This document shows, in pieces, positions 8,701 to 15,867 of a DNA stretch of 40,671 bases (within the stretch, counting starts at the first letter, position 1; each line of letters begins with the position of its first letter). The position numbers were made by a program, and so were the translations under genes. Below the pieces are notes generated by a model that was not told where the DNA came from, searched no databases, and saw nothing but the letters and a program-made list of their open reading frames with translations. Source of the DNA: Methanosarcinaceae archaeon UBA470 (lineage in GTDB: Archaea; Halobacteriota; Methanosarcinia; Methanosarcinales; Methanosarcinaceae); the NCBI GenBank assembly GCA_002508425.1, contig DAKU01000124.1, positions 1 to 40,671 of the forward strand. Direction: 5' to 3'.

Positions 8701-9005
8701 AATATCGTCTTCTCCGTAGTTCCTGTTTTAGCCAGAGCAAAGAAGGCTCTTTAAATATTAGAGCAGGCTTTACAGATGCATCCATATTAAAAGTATTGCT
8801 GTCACGAATACCTAAATTATATAGAAGAGTTATTGAAAATCACAGTCAGAATCCATTCACGATTACGTACAAACTTTTTAAGATGAAATGATTTTTATGC
8901 AACATCGATAGCCAATGGTAACTATTAAATTCAATGATTTTGTAGGAGACCGAGGTACAAAAGGTTTGTTTACATCCGGATGCATGATAAATTGGAGAAG
9001 AATTA
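8701..9005. promoter_or_regulatory. Divergent tatC-tatC intergenic region
   Basis: This 305-bp AT-rich stretch separates the two tatC genes and must hold promoters for both directions. On the reverse strand TAATATTTAAAG near 8750-8761 is a plausible TATA element for tatC paralog 1. On the forward strand ACTTTTTAAGA near 8873-8883 is a weaker candidate. I see no ORF with a ribosome binding site and no convincing repeat. Confidence 0.35.
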
Positions 9006-9746
9006 ATGAAAAATGAAAAGGATATTGCAAATAAGACCGGAGTTGATGGCGATTACAATGAACCTGCATTATTACATTTAACAGAATTACGTAATCGTCT
9101 ACTGGTTGTCATTATTGCAATGTTTGTATTCATGCTTGTTTCATATCCAGTTTCAGGATACATAATGAAGTATGTATGGAACATGTTCCTTGGAAGCAGT
9201 ACTGAAATGGCCGTGTACTCACCTCTTGAATGGGTATATGCCAGGCTAGAAGTTTCATTCCTTCTGGCGATCGCATGTACATTCCCTTTCTTATTCTATG
9301 AGATGTTCAGATTTGCAGCAAGGGGGCTGTACCCAAATGAAAGAAGATTTATAAGAAGTATAGTCCCTGTGTCCTTTATTTTTTTTGTAGCAGGTGCAAT
9401 AGTATCAATACATTTTATAATGCCCCTTATGTTCAAATACATCATACTTTCATCTGATACTGTTGCAGAAAGCCAGATATCCGTCAAACAGACTATTTCC
9501 ATAGCTGTAACGCTAATAGCAGGTGCAGGACTTGTATTCCAGATACCTGTAATAATGTTCTTTGCCGTAAAGATGAAACTTATTCGACGGGCAACACTGC
9601 GTAAAATGCGTATTGTAGTATACACCTCATTTTTGACATTTGCACTGTTCTTATCTCCTGACCCCACATTCATAGCACAACTTGTATGTGCATGTCTTTT
9701 GGTTGTACTATTTGAGGTTGGCTTGCTCTTTTCAAGATTTTACTGA
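9006..9746 (+). CDS. tatC: TatC family protein, paralog 2 (canonical signal-binding site)
   Basis: A 246-residue TatC with six predicted membrane helices. It retains both elements of the twin-arginine binding site: LTELRNRL at about residues 25-32 (matching E. coli Glu15) and YPNERR at about 113-118 (matching E. coli Glu103). The helix-4 position corresponding to E. coli Glu170 is glutamine (VFQIPV), and the late loop reads LSPDPTF instead of TPPD. The protein ends at LFSRFY without the charged tail common in bacterial TatC. A binding site (GGAGAAG) precedes the ATG. It is followed by three tatA-family genes in the same direction and probably serves as their signal-recognition partner. Confidence 0.92.
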   Translation: MKNEKDIANKTGVDGDYNEPALLHLTELRNRLLVVIIAMFVFMLVSYPVSGYIMKYVWNMFLGSSTEMAVYSPLEWVYARLEVSFLLAIACTFPFLFYEMFRFAARGLYPNERRFIRSIVPVSFIFFVAGAIVSIHFIMPLMFKYIILSSDTVAESQISVKQTISIAVTLIAGAGLVFQIPVIMFFAVKMKLIRRATLRKMRIVVYTSFLTFALFLSPDPTFIAQLVCACLLVVLFEVGLLFSRFY

Positions 9747-9932
9747 ATTACACCATTCTTTGTAGAATAATTTTTAACTAATTTAAGATATAGCAAGCAA
9801 TTACAATTAACATAGAAAACCATGTAAAATACAAAACTAAAAATAATAATGAAATAATTTGATCGTATCCCTAAGTAAAAAAGAACAGAACGAAAAAGAT
9901 ATATTCCAAAACAGAATAGGATTGTAGATATC

Positions 9933-10247
9933 ATGATCAGTGCTCTAGAGCTAATTGTAGTGTTGATTGCGGCATTGTTTATCTATGGACCGGACAAGAT
10001 ACCTGAAATTGCACACGCTACTGGAAAGGCTTATGGAGAGTTCAAAAAAGCACAACTTTCCGCGGAGTTTGGACTATCTGATCTTGATATGAAACCACAA
10101 AAAAACGATAAGGAAGATATTGAGAGTAAAGTAAGAGAAATGGCAAGATCATCAGGAATAGATACAGAAGGCAAGAGTATAGATGATCTGCTTAATCTGA
10201 TTGCTGAGTCCGTAAAAATGAAATCGGATGAGGCAAAGAGCATATAA
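9933..10247 (+). CDS. tatA: TatA/TatB-family pore subunit, paralog 1
   Basis: A 104-residue single-span protein: a short N-terminal membrane helix (about residues 3-19), the hinge YGPDKIPE, and an amphipathic helix containing GEFKKA. The Gly-Pro hinge and the glutamate at residue 6 recall TatB more than E. coli TatA, although Gly-Pro hinges also occur in TatA proteins. It lacks the MIGGIGP start of its two neighbours and is clearly the more divergent one. The C-terminus carries the GIDTEGKSIDDLL motif also found in the two downstream paralogs. The 186-bp gap after tatC is AT-rich and may contain a promoter. Confidence 0.85.
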   Translation: MISALELIVVLIAALFIYGPDKIPEIAHATGKAYGEFKKAQLSAEFGLSDLDMKPQKNDKEDIESKVREMARSSGIDTEGKSIDDLLNLIAESVKMKSDEAKSI

Positions 10248-10287
10248 GTAGGAATATCGCTACAAAATCTAATGGATGGTGGAAATC

Positions 10288-10608
10288 ATGATCGGAGGAA
10301 TAGGACCTAGTGAAATGGTGCTCATATTCGCAGTTCTGTTGTTGCTTTTCGGTGCAAACAAGTTACCTGAGCTTGCACGTTCCATGGGAACTTCTATGGG
10401 AGAGTTCAAGAAAGCACAGAAAGAGTCTGAACGGTCTTTGAGGAATTATGAACGATCTCTTAAAAACACAACCCAGACTAAGGATTCAGAACTGACCCCG
10501 GAAAAAGAATCAAACGTAAAACAGGTTGCAGCAAACCTTGGCATCAGTATAGAAGGTAAGAACGATGATGAGATACTTACCGAAATTAATACGAATCTAA
10601 AGAACTGA
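10288..10608 (+). CDS. tatA: TatA-family pore subunit, paralog 2
   Basis: A 106-residue TatA: N-terminal membrane helix (MIGGIGPSEMVLIFAVLLLLF), hinge FGANKLPELARS, then an amphipathic helix with GEFKKAQKESE. A charged linker leads to a conserved C-terminal segment with NVKQVAANLGI and IEGK. I chose the ATG at 10288, which follows GGTGGA, over the upstream ATG at 10276. The first 55 residues are nearly identical to paralog 3, pointing to a tandem duplication. TatA multimers form the export pathway in the cytoplasmic membrane. Confidence 0.92.
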   Translation: MIGGIGPSEMVLIFAVLLLLFGANKLPELARSMGTSMGEFKKAQKESERSLRNYERSLKNTTQTKDSELTPEKESNVKQVAANLGISIEGKNDDEILTEINTNLKN

Positions 10609-10785
10609 TTATTTTCATGCTTTTAAGTTTTTTACCACTTTGAGAGGGGCAGTTAGTACGCAGCAAAATAAACATTTTGTATTAGCAATATTTGTGTGCT
10701 GTTCTTTTGATTTTGTTTGCACTTACACAGGCAAACATATATAAGCAGATAAATGCCCCTTATATAATAACGGAATGTGAAGATA

Positions 10786-11103
10786 ATGATAGGCGGAATA
10801 GGACCTACTGAAATGCTGCTTATATTTGCAGCTCTATTGTTACTTTTTGGTGCAACAAAGCTTCCCGAGCTGGCCCGTTCTATGGGAACCTCCATGGGGG
10901 AATTCAAAAAAGCACAGAAAGAGTCTGAAGAGTCATTGAAGAGCTATGAGAAGTCCATTAAAGAAAAAAAGGTAGATAACGCTCAAGACCAGGATAAAGA
11001 CTCAAATGTTAAGCAGGTTGCAGCAAACCTTGGCATTAATACTGAGGGCAAGAGCAAAGATGAGCTTCTTGCCGAAATAAATACACTTCTAAAGAAAGAT
11101 TAA
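10786..11103 (+). CDS. tatA: TatA-family pore subunit, paralog 3
   Basis: A 105-residue TatA closely similar to the preceding gene throughout the membrane helix, hinge and amphipathic helix, with a lysine- and glutamate-rich linker and the same C-terminal NVKQVAANLGI-TEGK-DELL-EIN pattern. The start is taken at the ATG of 10786 by comparison with paralog 2; a GTG at 10777 is in frame. Its own promoter is likely, since CATATATAAGC lies at about 10737-10747. The stop codon abuts the reverse-strand hypE stop with no intervening base. Confidence 0.92.
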   Translation: MIGGIGPTEMLLIFAALLLLFGATKLPELARSMGTSMGEFKKAQKESEESLKSYEKSIKEKKVDNAQDQDKDSNVKQVAANLGINTEGKSKDELLAEINTLLKKD

Positions 11104-12159
11104 TTAGCATACTCTTGGTATCGGGTCACCTACTGGCATAGCCAACTGACGTAGGCTCCCTATAGGTGTCCTGAGCAAAACCTTCCCTTTGTGTTCAGAT
11201 ATCGCTTTTCCTACAATGCATGCGTTTTTACCATATTTATGCGAATGCAGCATATCAAGAACATCTGGAGCATATTCTGAGCGAACACCAATAACGGCTT
11301 TTCCCTCGTTTGCGATCTCCAGCGGATTTAGACCAAGCATTTCACATGCAGCTCTTACTGCATTGCTTATAGGAATAGATGTTTCATCAAGGAGTATACC
11401 CACATTGCTTTTCTGAGCAATCTCGTTGATACAGGAAGCCAAACCTCCGCGAGTAGGGTCTTTCATTGCCGAAATTACACTCTTTCCTTCGGGAGTTCTT
11501 AATTTCAATGGTCCTTTTAGAAGATCACTCAATGGAGAGACATCAGATACCAGTTCTGTCTCAAAATCAAATCCTTCCCTGTAAGACAATAGTGCAACAC
11601 CATGATCTCCTAAATTACCCGTAACTATGATAGTATCCCCTGGAGAAAGACCATTATCACGTATAACTGGTGAAGCGATACCTATTCCAGTAGTATTGAT
11701 GATCATTGAATCCAGTTTATTTCCCTGTATAGTTTTGGTATCACCAGTGACTATAGCAACATTTGCCTCTTCTGCAGCGAGGTTCATAGATTTGATTATT
11801 TTTTCAAGCAATGATAGCTCAAATCCTTCTCTTAGAATGATAGCACATGTCAAGGCAAGTGGTCTGGCACCCATGACTGTCAGATCATTCACGGTTCCAC
11901 AGACAGACAATCTTCCTATGTCCCCGCCTGGAAAGAAAAGGGGGTCTACTACATGGCTATCAGTAGTTATTACAAGTTCAGAAGAGCCATCTTTAAGACC
12001 TTCAGGCAAATAGATGGTTGCACCATCATCCAGGTCATCTAAACCGACACTTCCTGCTGAACGATTAGAGATATTGCTTAGAATTGTTTTGCTAATCAGT
12101 TCCTGCATGAACTGACCACCAGCACCATGTTCCATGGTGATCTTATCTTGAAGTGCCAT
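11104..12159 (-). CDS. hypE: Hydrogenase expression/formation protein HypE
   Basis: A 351-residue ATP-dependent dehydratase of the PurM/SelD-like superfamily. It converts the carbamoyl group received from HypF on its C-terminal cysteine to thiocyanate, the source of the cyanide ligands of [NiFe]-hydrogenase. The N-terminal MEHGAGG and the required C-terminal PRVC ending are both present. The ATG at 12159 is preferred because GGATGA sits 5 nt upstream; the ATG at 12168, overlapping the hypB stop, is the alternative. It is the last gene of the reverse-strand hypCDABE operon. Confidence 0.96.
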   Translation of the reverse strand: MALQDKITMEHGAGGQFMQELISKTILSNISNRSAGSVGLDDLDDGATIYLPEGLKDGSSELVITTDSHVVDPLFFPGGDIGRLSVCGTVNDLTVMGARPLALTCAIILREGFELSLLEKIIKSMNLAAEEANVAIVTGDTKTIQGNKLDSMIINTTGIGIASPVIRDNGLSPGDTIIVTGNLGDHGVALLSYREGFDFETELVSDVSPLSDLLKGPLKLRTPEGKSVISAMKDPTRGGLASCINEIAQKSNVGILLDETSIPISNAVRAACEMLGLNPLEIANEGKAVIGVRSEYAPDVLDMLHSHKYGKNACIVGKAISEHKGKVLLRTPIGSLRQLAMPVGDPIPRVC

Positions 12160-12164
12160 ATAAA

Positions 12165-12833
12165 TCATCCTTTTTTGAGTGACTCAACAGAAGTAGATAT
12201 CATAGAGAACCATTGTTCCATGCTTACAGAATCATGTATTGAAGTTTTCAGGATAGGAATCGTTGCATTGAGTTCCCTTACATCATGTTCCATCTTTTCT
12301 GCACTTGCAAACACTGCTTCGGCAAGATCCTTTTTATGGATCACTGCAAGATCAGCTGTTTTGAATATGACCGGATGTTTGAGAACTATATCGTCACCTT
12401 CAGTCACACTGACAACTACTACACGCATGTGTTCTCCAAGCCGGTAGTCAGCAGGACATATAAGGTTTCCTACATTCTCCATTAGAAGAAGATCAACATT
12501 TTTCAGATCTATGGATTTTAACGCTTTTTCCACTAGCTTTGCATCCAGGTGACATTCCCGGCCAGTATTTACGGGAATTGTAGTTACACCAAGTTTTGCG
12601 ATCCTTCCTGCATCCATATCTGCAACAACGTCACCGGCAATTACAGCTATACGGAATTTTTCACCAAGTTTTGTTACCGCTTTCTCGATCAGCGTAGTTT
12701 TTCCTGAACCTATGGCACCCATAATATTAATGGCAAATACACCGTTTTTTTCCAGAAATTTTTTGTTTTTCTCTGCGAGTTTATCATTGGCTTTCAAGAC
12801 ATCATGCCCTATATTGATCACATGCATCAACAT
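12165..12833 (-). CDS. hypB: Hydrogenase nickel insertion GTPase HypB
   Basis: A 222-residue SIMIBI-class GTPase that works with HypA to insert nickel into the hydrogenase large subunit. The P-loop GAIGSGKTTL lies near residues 38-47. The metal-binding GRECHLDA segment and the ENVGNLICPAD region are as in other HypB proteins. There is no histidine-rich nickel-storage stretch or N-terminal CxxCGC motif, as usual for archaea. TAGGAGAG lies 7 nt before the ATG. It is downstream of hypA and overlaps or abuts hypE, so co-transcription is nearly certain. Confidence 0.96.
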   Translation of the reverse strand: MLMHVINIGHDVLKANDKLAEKNKKFLEKNGVFAINIMGAIGSGKTTLIEKAVTKLGEKFRIAVIAGDVVADMDAGRIAKLGVTTIPVNTGRECHLDAKLVEKALKSIDLKNVDLLLMENVGNLICPADYRLGEHMRVVVVSVTEGDDIVLKHPVIFKTADLAVIHKKDLAEAVFASAEKMEHDVRELNATIPILKTSIHDSVSMEQWFSMISTSVESLKKG

Positions 12834-12864
12834 AATGGAACTCTCCTATATTATTGTTCAATGA

Positions 12865-13248
12865 TTATTGTTCAATATCGATACTCTGAATTACGAGATC
12901 CCTGCCACCTAATTCATGCATTATTTTTCCACATGTGGGACAGGGGATCTCAAGAAAAGCCATGATATCATTCATGTACCTACCACTATCCTTTAATAAA
13001 TGTTCACTATTGCCGGAATAGCCGCATTCGCATTCCATATCAGGGAAAATATCCAGTAACACGAATTCAGTACCTTGAGCAATAGTATCAGCAGTTAGTG
13101 CCTCCAGACAAAATAGGATTTGATCTGGGTTCACAAGAGTCAGTTTTCCTACACCAATTGTGATAGTATTTACAGCCTTTGCATTGTTCAGCTCTGCAAC
13201 TGAAATAACATGTTCAATGATATTACACGCCAGAGAATACTCATGCAT
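12865..13248 (-). CDS. hypA: Hydrogenase nickel incorporation protein HypA
   Basis: A 127-residue nickel metallochaperone. The nickel site is the N-terminal MHE. The zinc domain contains CECG at about residues 73-76 and CPTCGK at about 103-108, separated by a longer stretch (about 26 residues) than in E. coli HypA, as in Thermococcus-type HypA. The first metal pair reads C-x-C instead of the usual C-x-x-C, which is unusual. It lies 2 bp downstream of hypD and 31 bp upstream of hypB on the same strand. Confidence 0.94.
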   Translation of the reverse strand: MHEYSLACNIIEHVISVAELNNAKAVNTITIGVGKLTLVNPDQILFCLEALTADTIAQGTEFVLLDIFPDMECECGYSGNSEHLLKDSGRYMNDIMAFLEIPCPTCGKIMHELGGRDLVIQSIDIEQ

Positions 13249-13250
13249 CC

Positions 13251-14309
13251 TCAGACACCTCTGTATCGATACCAGTTATAGCACATACCTTCCTGGCTTA
13301 CCATACAGGACCCAACAGGTGTTGTAGGAGTACACTTTTTTCCGAAAAGGGGACAGTTCTCAGGTTTTTCCCTGCCTTTCAATATATTAGCACATTGACA
13401 AAGAGAAGCAGCAGGATTACTGTAAGATATATCTTTCAGATATTCTGTGATGATATCACTGTAAATCAATGCAGCATCATATTCTGCAAACTCGGGCCTT
13501 AGAATAAGAGCAGATTTTTCTATTACACCAAGTCCACGCCACTCTGCATCTACAATTTCAAAGACATTTTCCATCATTTTCTGTGCTACAAGGTTCCCTT
13601 CATTTCTCACGGCTCTTGTATATGCATTTTCTACAATAGAATGAACTGCAACTTTCTGCTCTAGTATCCTGAGAATAGAAAGAAGAACGTCCTTTGCTTC
13701 AAATCCTGCCACTACAACTGGAAAACCCATATCAGCAAATTGCTGAAAGATTTGAGTGCCAGTAATGACACAAACATGACCAGGAGCAATAAAAGCATCT
13801 ACGTTGATCTCATGTGCTAACTCTACAAGTGCCGGTGGAACTATCCTATGAGATAAGAGCAAACTGAAATTCCTAGGCGGATTACGCAAAACTGCAGCAG
13901 CATTGGTAGGCGCTGTTGTTTCAAAACCGATACCAAAGAAAACAACTTTTTTGTCGGGGTTCTTTTGCGCAAGTGCGATAGCATCATCAATGCTATAAAC
14001 CATTCTTACATCGCAACCCTGAGAGCGCGCGTCCATAAGACTTCCACTGCTTCCAGGAACTCGCATCATATCTCCAAAGGTAGTAAGCATGATACCTGCC
14101 TTTGCCAGCGCAATAGCACGGTCTATTTCTGTTTCAGGAGTAACGCATACAGGACAACCTGGTCCGCAGAGAACCTCTATTTCCGGAGGCAATACATCCC
14201 TCAATCCATAGCGAGAGATCGTCCTTTCATGAGTACCACATATATGCATTATGCGAAGAGGACGTGAAATTTCGTGTATCTTTGCAAGAATTTCAGACTC
14301 AGCAGACAT
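13251..14309 (-). CDS. hypD: Hydrogenase formation protein HypD
   Basis: A 352-residue iron-sulfur protein that with HypC forms the scaffold on which the Fe(CN)2CO unit is built. The conserved motifs are visible: HICGTHE with Cys24, GPGCPVCVTP near 55, FGIGFETTAP near 127-136, and a C-terminal [4Fe-4S] cysteine set that includes CQCANIL, CPLFGKKC and GSCMVSQEGMC. The ATG at 14309 is preferred because GGTGAAGAGG precedes it; a longer form from 14333 is in frame. The start lies inside the 3' end of hypC, an 11-nt overlap implying coupling. Confidence 0.96.
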   Translation of the reverse strand: MSAESEILAKIHEISRPLRIMHICGTHERTISRYGLRDVLPPEIEVLCGPGCPVCVTPETEIDRAIALAKAGIMLTTFGDMMRVPGSSGSLMDARSQGCDVRMVYSIDDAIALAQKNPDKKVVFFGIGFETTAPTNAAAVLRNPPRNFSLLLSHRIVPPALVELAHEINVDAFIAPGHVCVITGTQIFQQFADMGFPVVVAGFEAKDVLLSILRILEQKVAVHSIVENAYTRAVRNEGNLVAQKMMENVFEIVDAEWRGLGVIEKSALILRPEFAEYDAALIYSDIITEYLKDISYSNPAASLCQCANILKGREKPENCPLFGKKCTPTTPVGSCMVSQEGMCYNWYRYRGV

Positions 14310-14538
14310 CCTCTTCACCCAGGAGCTGTTCAAAAAGTTCAGCAGTTTCTTTTCCTTCTTCTTCAGATATTAGAGAGATAGCATATCCTACATGTACCAG
14401 AACATATTGCCCAAGGATAGAATGATCATAATCACCTAGAAGGTCAAGCTTTACATTCTTTTGTACTCCACCAAAATCGACAACAGCCGTTGACTCATCC
14501 AGCAATGAGGTAACTTTGCCAGGGATTGCAATACACAT
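14299..14538 (-). CDS. hypC: Hydrogenase assembly chaperone HypC
   Basis: A 79-residue HypC/HybG-family chaperone that carries the iron precursor with HypD and delivers it to the large subunit. It starts MCIAIPGKV, giving the essential Cys2 once Met is removed, followed by the oligonucleotide-fold strands and the conserved VLVHVGYAI. It is the first gene of the hypCDABE operon. No Shine-Dalgarno-like sequence precedes the ATG, and a TATA element sits about 27 nt upstream, so it is probably translated from a leaderless transcript. Confidence 0.95.
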   Translation of the reverse strand: MCIAIPGKVTSLLDESTAVVDFGGVQKNVKLDLLGDYDHSILGQYVLVHVGYAISLISEEEGKETAELFEQLLGEEDVC

Positions 14539-14560
14539 GACTTTCGAATAGTTACTATTG

Positions 14561-14570
14561 ATATTTAAAC
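14561..14570 (-). promoter_or_regulatory. TATA box for the hypCDABE operon
   Basis: On the reverse strand the sequence is GTTTAAATAT, a strong archaeal TATA motif centred about 27 nt before the hypC ATG. It predicts transcription starting at or within a few bases of the start codon. Confidence 0.6.
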
Positions 14571-14598
14571 GTACTTAATAAGGAATTATGTGAATTGC

Positions 14599-14607
14599 AT
14601 AAATATA
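14599..14607 (+). promoter_or_regulatory. Probable TATA box for the vhtGACD operon
   Basis: ATAAATATA in the 178-bp divergent hypC-vhtG region predicts a start near 14630 and a leader of roughly 88 nt. That leader contains two copies of CAATCATGA (14659-14667 and 14686-14694), 27 nt apart, of unknown meaning. Confidence 0.5.
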
Positions 14608-14716
14608 CCGCAATAGTGTAAAAATACCAAGCAAGTTGGAAAGATTTATCTACATAAACAATCATGACGTTACCACTATCATAATCAATCATGAAAATAG
14701 TAGGAGCTATAAACCC

Positions 14717-15862
14717 ATGGAAAAGGCTGTGAAAACTGATTTTTTCAGTATGGATAGAAGAACATTCCTTAAGGTTGTAGGTGCAATAGGAGCATCTGCA
14801 TTCCTCGGTTTACACCAGACAGAAATAACAAAGGCCTTGGAGCTTTCCAAAACAAAGATCATATGGTTACACGGAGCTGAATGTACTGGCTGCTCCGAAT
14901 CCTTTGTGGATGCATCAAACCCTGACATTGTCCAGGCACTTAATAAGCTCAGTGTAGAGATAGTTTATCATGAGACTTTGCTTGCACATCAAGGGATCTT
15001 TGTCGATGGAAGCCCTGCAAACACATCCGAACTGAACTCAGAGATGCTGTTGGATGAAGCTATCGAAGAAGGAGGATATGTACTTGTTGTGGAAGGTTCC
15101 ATCCCAAACGGTCCAGAGGGTTCCGGAAAATACCTTATGATCGGTGAGCGTACCTTTAAAGAGATCTTTGAAAAAGCCGCAAAGAACGCTAACTTTATAG
15201 TGGCTGTTGGAGCGTGTGCCGCATATGGTGGAATCACTTGTGGGGACAGCGACATAGTAGACCTTACTGATTTCAGAGGCGTGGCATTCCAGAAAGAAGA
15301 CAAAAACAAAGGAATGTTGACCGTACTTAACATTGACAAACCTGTTATAAACATAGCCGGATGCCCAGCTCACCCCGATTGGGTCATGCTTACACTTGCA
15401 GCTGCAATACTTGGCAAGATAGATGTCAATAACCTTGATGGAGTAGTAGACCAGTACAACCGCCCACTTGTATTTTTCCCAGCCAATAGTACAATGCATG
15501 ATAACTGCCCACGCAGAGGATACTATGACACTGGCCGTCTGGATACAGAGCTTGCAGGCCCCGGATGTCTGCTAAAAGTAGGATGTAAGGGACCATACAC
15601 ACGTTCTGACTGTGGACTGCGCAAATGGAACGGTGGAGTTAGCATGTGCACGCAGGCAGGCTCACCTTGTATATCCTGCTGTGAACCAGGATTCCCAGAC
15701 AGCGCATCTCCGTTCTATCAAATGGCTGAAGATCAACCACTAATGGCAAGCGTAAGTGCGGGAACCATTGCAAAGGTTGGAGCTGGAGTAGCAGTACTTG
15801 GCGTAGCTGCCCACGCTGCACGCAGGATAGTATTTAATAATGAAGACGAGAAGCAGGAGTAA
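14717..15862 (+). CDS. vhtG: Membrane-bound F420-non-reducing [NiFe] hydrogenase, small subunit
   Basis: A 381-residue iron-sulfur subunit of the methanophenazine-linked Vht/Vho hydrogenase. The N-terminus is a twin-arginine signal, with DRRTFLK (Arg14-Arg15) then a hydrophobic stretch and a basic residue, so the complex is exported folded. Cluster ligands include CTGCSES (proximal), GACAAYGG, GCPAHPDW, and a C-terminal set in GCKGPYTRSDC, MCTQAGSPCISCC. A hydrophobic segment near 345-370 probably anchors it to the membrane with VhtC. The ATG at 14717 follows TAGGAG; the ORF extends upstream without a plausible start. It is the first gene of vhtGACD and an evident substrate for the nearby Tat genes. 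Confidence 0.95.
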   Translation: MEKAVKTDFFSMDRRTFLKVVGAIGASAFLGLHQTEITKALELSKTKIIWLHGAECTGCSESFVDASNPDIVQALNKLSVEIVYHETLLAHQGIFVDGSPANTSELNSEMLLDEAIEEGGYVLVVEGSIPNGPEGSGKYLMIGERTFKEIFEKAAKNANFIVAVGACAAYGGITCGDSDIVDLTDFRGVAFQKEDKNKGMLTVLNIDKPVINIAGCPAHPDWVMLTLAAAILGKIDVNNLDGVVDQYNRPLVFFPANSTMHDNCPRRGYYDTGRLDTELAGPGCLLKVGCKGPYTRSDCGLRKWNGGVSMCTQAGSPCISCCEPGFPDSASPFYQMAEDQPLMASVSAGTIAKVGAGVAVLGVAAHAARRIVFNNEDEKQE

Positions 15863-15867
15863 AAATA

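Noticed and set aside
10653..10907. 84-codon reverse frame between tatA paralogs
   Set aside because: It spans a promoter region and the 5' end of a conserved tatA gene and has no plausible binding site.
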